From CBDCWO01 sp965223405 (GTDB lineage Bacteria; Bacteroidota; Bacteroidia; Chitinophagales; Saprospiraceae): a DNA stretch of 64,000 bases. Positions within the stretch are counted from its first letter, which is position 1, and each line of letters opens with the position of its first letter. The notes under the pieces were generated by a model. It saw nothing but the letters and a program-made list of their open reading frames with translations. It did not search any database and was not told the DNA's origin. The DNA is taken from the NCBI GenBank assembly GCA_965223405.1, contig CBDCWO010000006.1:2232001-2296000 (forward strand), written 5' to 3'. This document shows, one piece after another, positions 8,048-15,179 of the stretch. Both the position numbers and the translations under genes were made by a program.

Positions 8048-9043
8048 TTAACTTCGAGAAATCAGTACGGCCTTACCAACAATATAATTTTCAGGAACAA
8101 ACCCATAGTGTCTGGAATCATATGAGTACTTGCGATTATCACCAACAATAAAAATATAATCCAATTTGAAGGTATAGGTGGTTATTTGCTTATCGTTTAG
8201 ATAATATCTTCCTTTTTCTTCAATCAAATTCGTATTTTCATATTTTCTTATTGTTTTTTCGTATAAATCTAAATTTATTTTATTTAAAACAATTCTCATC
8301 CCTTTTTGGGGTATAGTTATTGGACCCATTTTGTCTACTGTCCAATCAAGATTTATCCCATTTGCAAATACACTTTTTGGCGTTTTAAGAGAATCATGGG
8401 AGATGCTAATTGTTTTAACACAGGATAATTTTTCTATGATCATTGCATCTTCAACTGAGAATGATCCTTGTAGATTCCAGGTTGAAGAGTGGTAATTCGA
8501 AATTTGTCCCCTTATATTTAAAGAATCTAGTTTCCTTAAAAAATTATATTTGTTCTTGACTTGAATGTTGTGAAAATATTTCGTTGTTTCTGGGCTCATA
8601 ATTTTGTTATTTGTATAAATAACACCATCTCTTATTTTAATTGTATCTCCCGCTCTGGCAATTACCCTTTTTATTAAATTGTTGGAGGTTACATCCAATC
8701 TACAAAATACAACTAAATCCTCCAACTCGATTTTTTTTAAACCAGATAATCTTTTTTTCAAAAACATAGGACCATAAACCAATTTATTGATAACAACTAA
8801 ATCCTTCGAGAATAAACAATTTTCCATGGAACTTCCCCTAACCACAAAAACGTCAAAACAAAATGTTCTAATTACAACTATGAATAAAATAATAATGGAA
8901 ATCTTTATCAGCCATTTCTGAAGAAAACTATTTGTGAATTTTCTGATAAACCATTTTGAAAATTTAATATATATTACCATTAATGATATAACACATAGTA
9001 TCCAAAATAAATCCATTAATATAAGTAATAAACACATTAACAA
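8048..9043 (-). CDS. Signal peptidase I (S26 family) with large insertion
   Basis: A 331 aa membrane protein with hydrophobic helices in the first 62 residues, then the S26 catalytic boxes: VRGSSMEN with the nucleophile serine at about 72, LIKRVIARAGDTI with the general-base lysine at about 125, and GDNRKYSYDSRHYGFVP near the C-terminus. Signal peptidase I removes signal peptides from exported proteins at the outer face of the inner membrane. About 140 residues separate the lysine box from the GDNR box and resemble no common insert I recognise. Its location between the thioredoxin-like gene and the divergent peptide array suggests it serves those peptides. The housekeeping lepB would be elsewhere in the genome. 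Confidence 0.88.
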   Translation of the reverse strand: MLMCLLLILMDLFWILCVISLMVIYIKFSKWFIRKFTNSFLQKWLIKISIIILFIVVIRTFCFDVFVVRGSSMENCLFSKDLVVINKLVYGPMFLKKRLSGLKKIELEDLVVFCRLDVTSNNLIKRVIARAGDTIKIRDGVIYTNNKIMSPETTKYFHNIQVKNKYNFLRKLDSLNIRGQISNYHSSTWNLQGSFSVEDAMIIEKLSCVKTISISHDSLKTPKSVFANGINLDWTVDKMGPITIPQKGMRIVLNKINLDLYEKTIRKYENTNLIEEKGRYYLNDKQITTYTFKLDYIFIVGDNRKYSYDSRHYGFVPENYIVGKAVLISRS

Positions 9044-9322
9044 ACAGAATACACTATATTAAACATTGTTTTTCCTTTCTTTTAAATGATAAGAATCATC
9101 TTCCTAATATATTTTTAATAATGCGTTAATGCAGACCAATTATTGTGCTTTTAATTCACATGAATCACAAAAAGAATATTCGGTAGCATATTTCTTTTTT
9201 TTGTAGACACATTTAATTAACCCAAGTTGCGTCGTATTAGAATAAATGATAATGCATATTGCATAAGAATCCATAATGGTGTAAATTTAGGAGGTCTCAT
9301 CCCACCAAAATCTACACCCAAT

Positions 9323-9639
9323 ATGGAAAATTATGTAATTACAATTTATTGCTTTATTGATGATTTTGTCAAGATTGCAAGAAAAAAAGATGAATCATTA
9401 AGAAAAACTACTGTTGCTGAAATTTTAACAACTGCAATTATAACATCCTGATATTTTGGATGCAACATGGTCAAAACCAGAGGTATATGAGGTCACATCA
9501 TGGAGTTGTATTTATTGATAAAATCGGATTTAATAGAAGACTTCATGGATTAGAATTTTTATTATGGAGTCTATTTCGAGGTCTTGGACAAAGGATCAAA
9601 AATCTAAATAGTGAATACATCATTGATTCTTTTTCCTGA
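9323..9639 (+). pseudogene. IS982-family transposase remnant
   Basis: The frame starting at 9323 (MENYVITIYCFIDDFVK) is the N-terminus of an IS982-type transposase. It hits a stop at 9449-9451 and continues in a shifted frame with YMRSHHGVVF and FNRRLHGLEF, ending in YIIDSF just at the first expected catalytic aspartate (9639). The DDE core is lost. The bases before it (GGAGG...CTACACCCA) match those before the second remnant at 27643, so both derive from one IS type, different from the intact IS982-like element at 21238-22269. Confidence 0.75.
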
Positions 9640-9780
9640 TGCTGAAATTTTAATAAAATAATTACAACCATTGTTAATGTTAACAATATGTTAATTAACT
9701 AACCAATATTGAATTTGTCATGAAACAATAGTACATTACTGGTTAAATAACTCCCATTATCCTCTGGAATACATTATAAA

Positions 9781-10014
9781 ATGAATACAATGAAAACTGC
9801 TGCCACTATCTACACTGTTCTTGTTTTAATTTTCGTTTCTTTTTCTTTAATAACTATGGACATACTTCCGTCTTCTGCATCAATTGGTACAGAATGTAAA
9901 GGGCCTCCATGCGATGATGCAAATGGATGGGAATATTCCACTTTACAGGTAGGCGAAGACATAACATGCTGTGGAATTAGTGATCCTAATAGAGGAAAGA
10001 AGAAGGAATCTTAA
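9781..10014 (+). CDS. Cys-rich secreted peptide 1 of 4
   Basis: 77 aa. An N-terminal hydrophobic signal or anchor segment (about residues 7-28) is followed by a possible processing region around SSASI and a mature part with CKGPPCDDANGWEY and a later CC pair. All four peptides of the array share C-x-G-x-x-C-x-x-A-N-G-x-x-Y and a C-C pair 13-16 residues further on. ATG codons at 9781 and 9790 are both possible starts. It is first in a tandem set with gaps of 26, 25 and 13 bp, so the four are probably co-transcribed. No match to a named family is claimed; size and layout resemble NVEALA-type peptides of Bacteroidota, but that motif is absent. Confidence 0.7.
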   Translation: MNTMKTAATIYTVLVLIFVSFSLITMDILPSSASIGTECKGPPCDDANGWEYSTLQVGEDITCCGISDPNRGKKKES

Positions 10015-10040
10015 TTTTTAAAACTCAATTATTATCTACT

Positions 10041-10280
10041 ATGAAAAGCTTAGGAATTGTTCAAGTTTTTTACTCATTTATTATATCAATGATATTGGTA
10101 GTATTTTTTTACAGTCCAAATATAATTCGTGAAAATTATACTTATGCCACTATATTAAATCCTTGCATGGGAGCTACATGTGATGAAGCAAATGGGCTAA
10201 AATACCATGACTACTGTCAAGGAGTTCATTGTCATTGTTGTTATATAAAATTTTCAGAGAGTGGAGATAAAAAAGTATAA
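10041..10280 (+). CDS. Cys-rich secreted peptide 2 of 4
   Basis: 79 aa, same architecture: a hydrophobic N-terminus (about residues 5-28), then CMGATCDEANGLKYHDY. It is the most cysteine-rich of the set between the tyrosine and the pair, with extra cysteines in DYCQGVHCHCC. Its gene begins 26 bp after peptide 1. If the conserved cysteines pair within the peptide, this one could form a third disulfide. Confidence 0.7.
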   Translation: MKSLGIVQVFYSFIISMILVVFFYSPNIIRENYTYATILNPCMGATCDEANGLKYHDYCQGVHCHCCYIKFSESGDKKV

Positions 10281-10305
10281 TATTTCGAAATTTAATATTT
10301 TTCTC

Positions 10306-10548
10306 ATGAAACTAAAACAAAAATTCTACAACATTATTACCGCTAGTATATTGGTTATTACTTTATTTTGCTATTTAAGTGTTAATAAAATTGAAGTATC
10401 TGCAATTTATCCACATATCACACTATGTATAGGAGATATTTGTGTTCGTGCTAATGGTCAAGTCTATAGTGATTTAGTAGTTGGTTACGATAGAACTTGT
10501 TGTGGCGTTGTTAATCCTGAAGATGGATTTCAAGAATTTGTATATTAA
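10306..10548 (+). CDS. Cys-rich secreted peptide 3 of 4
   Basis: 80 aa when started at the ATG at 10306; an upstream GTG at 10261 would overlap peptide 2 and add 15 residues unlike its paralogues. Hydrophobic segment about residues 8-26, a VSAIY region that could be a signal peptidase site (after VSA), then CIGDICVRANGQVYSD and TCCGVV. This paralogue has no extra cysteines in the mature part, so the four core cysteines are the conserved minimum. Confidence 0.7.
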   Translation: MKLKQKFYNIITASILVITLFCYLSVNKIEVSAIYPHITLCIGDICVRANGQVYSDLVVGYDRTCCGVVNPEDGFQEFVY

Positions 10549-10561
10549 AAATAACAAAAAA

Positions 10562-10807
10562 ATGAAAAGGTCTTGGTATTTCATGTATTTATGCTTAGTA
10601 TTTGTTTTTGTAATCATTAGCTACAATTTGAGATTAAACGATGCCATAGTTGTAAGCGCGGAATTTCCTCTTGAAGTGTGTAATGGGGCTCCCTGTGAAG
10701 ACGCAAATGGCAATAAATATGGCACATTTGGTATAGGTGAATACTACAGAGATTGTTGTGCCGTTGCTGTTGACGACAGAGGAAAAAAATGTAGTAGTGG
10801 TTGTTAA
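10562..10807 (+). CDS. Cys-rich secreted peptide 4 of 4
   Basis: 81 aa from the ATG at 10562; an earlier in-frame start would overlap peptide 3 and break the length agreement (77, 79, 80, 81 aa). Hydrophobic N-terminus, a VVSAEF site resembling that in peptide 3, then CNGAPCEDANGNKYGT and DCCAVA, with two more cysteines at the very end (KKCSSGC). A terminator-like hairpin follows at 10811-10839, closing the unit. Confidence 0.7.
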   Translation: MKRSWYFMYLCLVFVFVIISYNLRLNDAIVVSAEFPLEVCNGAPCEDANGNKYGTFGIGEYYRDCCAVAVDDRGKKCSSGC

Positions 10808-10810
10808 ATA

Positions 10811-10839
10811 AATATTAGAGAAAACTAATATTGGTTTTT
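10811..10839 (+). terminator. Terminator after the peptide array
   Basis: AATATTAG (10811-10818) pairs with CTAATATT (10825-10832) over a 6-nt loop, followed by GG and five T. It begins three bases after the last peptide stop. The rest of the stretch to 11081 shows no supported gene. Confidence 0.6.
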
Positions 10840-11081
10840 GGGGGTTTGGACGGACCGTTAGAATTTTGATGGGTTACATGCGACTTTATCCCGAATATTG
10901 GTTTTTTATTTATTCTTTTTCTATTGTTCCCTTTTTTTATAACTCTTGTATAGTCTTGCAAATGCACACATTAGCGAAAATAGAATCTTATCAACAATTA
11001 TTACATGATCAATTTGTGAATACTGTTCATTTTGAGTTATTTAAAATCATCAAGCGGTTCAATATCACCGGATTATCCTGT

Positions 11082-11669
11082 TTATGAACAATTCCACATT
11101 CTAGAAGCTAACTTCCTTTCCTCTTTGCCCATAACATTAGTATAGATTGCTGTTGTGGAAATATGTGAATGCCCCATCCATTTTTGGACAGTTGTTAATG
11201 GAATATTAGATAATACACAGTGGACAGCAAATGAGTGACGCAATCCCTTTGCACAAGCATGTATCCCTTCAATCTTTGCATGACTCATTGCTGATTTGAC
11301 ATAGCGACTTGCAGTTCTTCTGCTCCAAGTCCAAAGCTTTGTCTTTGGACTAGTTTTTTGGTCCAGTGCCTTAATATAATTACTTAGTTGAAAGATAAAT
11401 TTTGCAGGGAGAGGAATTTCTCTAAAGTGCAAATCTGTTCTTTTCTTCAATGAACGTATAATTACTAATTTCTCCTTTGTATCAATCTGGGTTATTCTAA
11501 GGTTGAGAATTTCCGATATTCTTCCACCGGTCCAGAATAGCATTTGTAAGAATAATTGCTGTTCAACAGAATATTTTTTAATAACCTGGTAGAATTGATT
11601 TCTTTCTTCAGAAGTGAGATATTTGCGATAACCCAAAGAATTGCGTAGGGAAAAAGTGCTATGGATCAT
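11082..11669 (-). CDS. Short tyrosine recombinase (catalytic domain only)
   Basis: 195 aa, about half the length of a full integrase, comprising essentially the catalytic domain. The first arginine is in WTGGRISEIL, the second in KGLRHSFAVH, then GHSHISTTAIYTNV with the nucleophile tyrosine. The first residue of the HxxR box is lysine (AKGLR) rather than histidine, a substitution I recall from short plasmid- or phage-type recombinases. There is no arm-binding or SAM-like domain. It may mobilise a smaller unit inside the island, for example the neighbouring peptide or Argonaute module, or be a remnant. Confidence 0.8.
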   Translation of the reverse strand: MIHSTFSLRNSLGYRKYLTSEERNQFYQVIKKYSVEQQLFLQMLFWTGGRISEILNLRITQIDTKEKLVIIRSLKKRTDLHFREIPLPAKFIFQLSNYIKALDQKTSPKTKLWTWSRRTASRYVKSAMSHAKIEGIHACAKGLRHSFAVHCVLSNIPLTTVQKWMGHSHISTTAIYTNVMGKEERKLASRMWNCS

Positions 11670-11857
11670 GGACAGTATTAATATTTAAATTCATCTAGAC
11701 GATTTACTTTATATTAAACTGTCCCAGTTTTATATATTCTGGGTCACAAATGCAAGGGTTGCCGAATTTTATTATAGCCAAAATCTTCCAGCCCAATCAA
11801 TCTTGAATGAATTAAATATTGATTAAGGACTTAATTACTCAGATGGAATTGAATTTT

Positions 11858-13665
11858 GAGTTCACTCCGGAAAGTCTCTAAACGGTACTTTGGTTAATAT
11901 TTTGATAAGAGGGGACATATTATTATTTTTGTAAATGTTTAAACCTAGCAAAAATAGTCAAGGCGATCTGTTCAAAGATATTTCAACCCATCTTTGTGGG
12001 AGGAAGCAAAAGCTACTGGAATCACCGCATTCATGGCATAATGTTTTTTACAAAGAGGTGGTGAGTCGTATTGATGAATCTTTGTTTTCAGAATTATATC
12101 ATGAGAGGATGGGGCGGCCTAATGCCTGCATACGCATTCTTATAGGAATGATGATATTAAAGGAAGGAAATGGGTGGAGTGATGAGCAATTATATACAGA
12201 ATGCCGGTTCAATATAATGGTAATGCGATCATTAGGATTGTACAATATGGATGATGATGTACCTGCGGAATCGACCTATTATGAGTTCAGAAGATTGTTG
12301 GGAGAGTATTATGAGGATCATCAACGGGACTTAATGAAAGAGGTGTTTATAAAAATTACAACTGATCAAGTGGCTATTCACGGAGTGAGTGGCAAGAAGA
12401 TACGCCTTGATTCCAAGCTAATCAATAGTAACATAGCCAAGTCCAACAGGTTGCACTTAATAGTTGAAGCAGTGAGGAAGTATGTGAGTGGCAAGCCACT
12501 CAATGAAATGAGGACACACATGGATGCTTCTAGTTATGAGATATTGGAAGCATTACAAACAAAGAGTACTTCCAATCTCACTTATCCATTGAATGCTCAT
12601 CAGAAGAAGGAGATGCTTGTCAGCATGGGTCAGATAATAGGAGTACTACTAGAGCATGGAAAAGGAAGTGTGGAGGAATCATATGTTTTATTAAAACGCA
12701 TCTATGAAGAGCAATATGAGCAAAAGGACAATGATGAAAACGATGATAGCCCAGGTGGCAGCGATCAGAAAGTAGTACTCAAGCAGCCTAAAGATATTCC
12801 ATCATCCAGCGTACAATCTATCCATGATCCGGATGCAGCTTATCGTACCAAAGGACAAGGAGCAAGCAAACAAACAGTAACAGGATACCATTCCAATGTG
12901 ACAGAAAGTTGTGATCCCCAGGAGGATGTACATTTAATATTAGATGTTGAAGTAGTTAAAGCAAATGTAAGCGAAGATGCATTTTTAATAAAAACAGTTG
13001 ATACCTGCCAACAGATACTGGAACAAGCCCACGATGAAGGCCAAAAGATAGAAGAAGTAATAACAGATGGAGGCTATGACAGCATTGCGAATCGAGAAGA
13101 AATGCTTAAAGAACAACGACCCCAATGGAGTATTGCAAAGATGAAAGGCAGAAGTTTATCATATCAAATGGAGAAAGACGAACAGGGAAATCTGGAAGTT
13201 TTCGATAGACAGAGTGGCGAGCACCTAGAAGTACATTATTCAGAACGAGCCCAAAAGCATGTTATCCATACAGTAGGTGGAAACAAAAGATATATGACAG
13301 AAGAACAAATCGACAATTACATACAACACCAACGAATACAAGAGCAAGTCAATCAGGAAAGTTACAATCTAAGAGCAACAGCAGAATCAACCATCCATCA
13401 ATGCTTTCACAGACTAAAAAAAAGGAACAAAATCATATATCGGGGATTAGTTAAATGCCATTGGTATGTCCTGTCACGAGCATTATGGGTAAATGTTGTA
13501 AGAATTACGGAAAAAATAGGGAGAAATACCCTAATATTCTTTCATTGGCTACTACGATGCATCATGAATACTCCCATTGCAAATCACAAGTTAACATTCT
13601 GAAAACTTCCTTCAGGAGTAAAAAATATGTTGAAATCATGAAAAAGGAGTTTTCGGAGTAAACTC
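11858..13665 (+). mobile_element. Complete IS1182-family insertion sequence
   Basis: Terminal inverted repeats are visible: GAGTTCACTCCGGAAAGTC (11858-11876) against the complement of 13647-13665, with 3 mismatches in 19. The element is about 1.8 kb with one intact transposase. AATTTT stands directly outside both ends and could be a 6-bp target duplication, though it is low-complexity. The right end coincides with the stop codon of the next gene. Confidence 0.8.
11935..13602 (+). CDS. IS1182-family transposase
   Basis: A 555 aa transposase with the N-terminal DUF772-like region (GRPNACIRILIGMMIL, DEQLYTECRFN), a central RLDSKLINSNIAKSNR segment carrying the first catalytic aspartate, ITDGGYDSIANRE with the second, and a C-terminal helical part around QESYNLRATAESTIHQC. 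An acidic low-complexity stretch occurs in the middle (about residues 262-275). It appears full length without frameshift, so the element may be active. Confidence 0.9.
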   Translation: MFKPSKNSQGDLFKDISTHLCGRKQKLLESPHSWHNVFYKEVVSRIDESLFSELYHERMGRPNACIRILIGMMILKEGNGWSDEQLYTECRFNIMVMRSLGLYNMDDDVPAESTYYEFRRLLGEYYEDHQRDLMKEVFIKITTDQVAIHGVSGKKIRLDSKLINSNIAKSNRLHLIVEAVRKYVSGKPLNEMRTHMDASSYEILEALQTKSTSNLTYPLNAHQKKEMLVSMGQIIGVLLEHGKGSVEESYVLLKRIYEEQYEQKDNDENDDSPGGSDQKVVLKQPKDIPSSSVQSIHDPDAAYRTKGQGASKQTVTGYHSNVTESCDPQEDVHLILDVEVVKANVSEDAFLIKTVDTCQQILEQAHDEGQKIEEVITDGGYDSIANREEMLKEQRPQWSIAKMKGRSLSYQMEKDEQGNLEVFDRQSGEHLEVHYSERAQKHVIHTVGGNKRYMTEEQIDNYIQHQRIQEQVNQESYNLRATAESTIHQCFHRLKKRNKIIYRGLVKCHWYVLSRALWVNVVRITEKIGRNTLIFFHWLLRCIMNTPIANHKLTF

Positions 13666-14788
13666 AATTTTTAAGTTTAAATAAAATTTCTGGCTGTTGA
13701 TTTAGATAGACATCTGCTGAACTTAAAAATTCCACCCAAGCATTATTTAATGAAGTGGCTATTTCTCCTAAATCGGCTGGCTTAACTAATCGACACTTAA
13801 TTCTTTTTGTTGCTTCAATTCCGACTTTTGCACACTTTTCGAGCAACTCAGTAGGAAACGCATGTTTGAACTCATCGGACTCCCTATATGATGTTACGGA
13901 GGTGTATAAATTCCATTTAGTCATAAATTCTTTTGCTTTATCATCAAAACCTAATTCTTTCAAAACTATTATTATGACTATTGCCCTTGCTTCATCATTT
14001 GGATGGTCAACTACTTGACCTACAAAGGGAACAAAAAATGGATTACCACCTCTTTTTAAAGAAAGATAAAGATGCGCCCACGCAAAAGAATTTCCCAATG
14101 TGCAAGCAGCAAAAATATCACAGAAAAATTCAATTGCCCAATTCATCCAGCTTTTCATCCAATGGTCAAACAGCCGTGTATTCTCTTCGTTGTTATTTCT
14201 TATATCATACAATATTTTATTCGTGAAATGTTTACGCACTTCAACCATTAATTTTCCAAGTTCTTCTCTAAATGGTTCAACTTTTGGATTGTTCTCCTCT
14301 GTGATTAAAGGATGTCCTAACTCATGATATAAATCAGGAAGATGTAAAAGTGAATCACTCTCAAGAAGTGGTATACATAATAGTTTTAGATGAGGATATA
14401 TACAGTAATAGTCTTTGGACAAACAAACAACTGTTGGGGGTTGAAGAGGATAATTTATCTCTTTGCAAATTCGCTGAATCAACTTGCACATACTTACATC
14501 ATCATTGGTATCGCATCTGGTTAATGAAGCATACCCAACGTTTTCAAGTACATCAAAATTTCTGACGACTGACTTAAATTCTTTAAGCCTTACAGATTGA
14601 TTTTTAAGGTCTTGGTATTTACGTCCTGAAAGCAAAAAATCCAGTTTTGCAATAATTTTTTCCAACTCCTCATTACAACCTCTCTCCAGAACTTGAAAAT
14701 GGACATCTGGCACATTTGGAGTTTTGGCTTTTAATCGTTTTGCTCGCTCAATAGTTTCTAACAAAACTCCCTCTGTTAGTAATTGCAT
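13664..14788 (-). CDS. HExxH metalloprotease-like protein of the Argonaute operon
   Basis: A 374 aa cytoplasmic protein with no signal peptide. A zincin motif YHELGHP (HELGH at residues 155-159) is followed 61 residues later by EFFCDIFAA, where E220 could be the third zinc ligand as in gluzincins. I do not recognise the family. It is the last of five same-strand genes and starts 2 bp after the preceding stop. The IS1182 element abuts its 3' end: the TGA stop (13664-13666) is built partly from the IS terminal repeat, so the original C-terminus may be longer. A protease in an immune operon could act as effector or regulator, for example by cleaving the XRE repressor; this is inference. Confidence 0.65.
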   Translation of the reverse strand: MQLLTEGVLLETIERAKRLKAKTPNVPDVHFQVLERGCNEELEKIIAKLDFLLSGRKYQDLKNQSVRLKEFKSVVRNFDVLENVGYASLTRCDTNDDVSMCKLIQRICKEINYPLQPPTVVCLSKDYYCIYPHLKLLCIPLLESDSLLHLPDLYHELGHPLITEENNPKVEPFREELGKLMVEVRKHFTNKILYDIRNNNEENTRLFDHWMKSWMNWAIEFFCDIFAACTLGNSFAWAHLYLSLKRGGNPFFVPFVGQVVDHPNDEARAIVIIIVLKELGFDDKAKEFMTKWNLYTSVTSYRESDEFKHAFPTELLEKCAKVGIEATKRIKCRLVKPADLGEIATSLNNAWVEFLSSADVYLNQQPEILFKLKN

Positions 14789-14790
14789 GT

Positions 14791-15165
14791 TTATCTTTTT
14801 TGAATCCTTGAAAAAGCATAATCACATTCTTGGTCAAGGGCATTAGTTATGAGTTCAAGGCTTTTAATAGCTGAATCAGGGGATTCTGTTTTTTCTTCCA
14901 AAAAGGCTTTTAATTTATTTAATTCTGTTATTGATTTCTTATTATTCTCTTTTAAATAATCGTCAATTATCATGTAAACCATTTGGATTTGATAATCTAA
15001 AGAATTCTTATCCAAAAGGTGCGATACAATATCTCTAAGTTCCGTTCTCTGTTGCTCTGAAATGCTCTCAGGGCTAAAATTTAATACAGCAAGAAAGTCA
15101 TTGAACTTTTCAAGGAACTTATTTGAAATATTATAGATGTTGGAATTCAGACCAATTTGACTCAT
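14791..15165 (-). CDS. Small helical protein of the Argonaute operon
   Basis: 124 aa, predicted to be almost entirely alpha-helical with no signal peptide, transmembrane helix or cysteine pattern. Family not recognised. The gene sits 14 bp after the Argonaute stop and 2 bp before the metalloprotease-like gene, so it is almost certainly co-expressed with both. It could be an adaptor or inhibitor of the HExxH protein. Confidence 0.6.
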   Translation of the reverse strand: MSQIGLNSNIYNISNKFLEKFNDFLAVLNFSPESISEQQRTELRDIVSHLLDKNSLDYQIQMVYMIIDDYLKENNKKSITELNKLKAFLEEKTESPDSAIKSLELITNALDQECDYAFSRIQKR

Positions 15166-15179
15166 GTTTTCTTTATTTT

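Noticed and set aside
9781..10807. Assigning the four peptides to the NVEALA family
   Set aside because: Size and setting are similar, but the NVEALA word is missing and the cysteine core is different; only the parallel is noted.
10866..11087. 73-codon open frame after the peptide array
   Set aside because: No signal peptide, none of the ANG/CC core, and it runs into the recombinase gene on the other strand; probably chance.
13755..14565. Several plus-strand frames opposite the metalloprotease-like gene
   Set aside because: They are shadows of the minus-strand gene, short and mutually overlapping.
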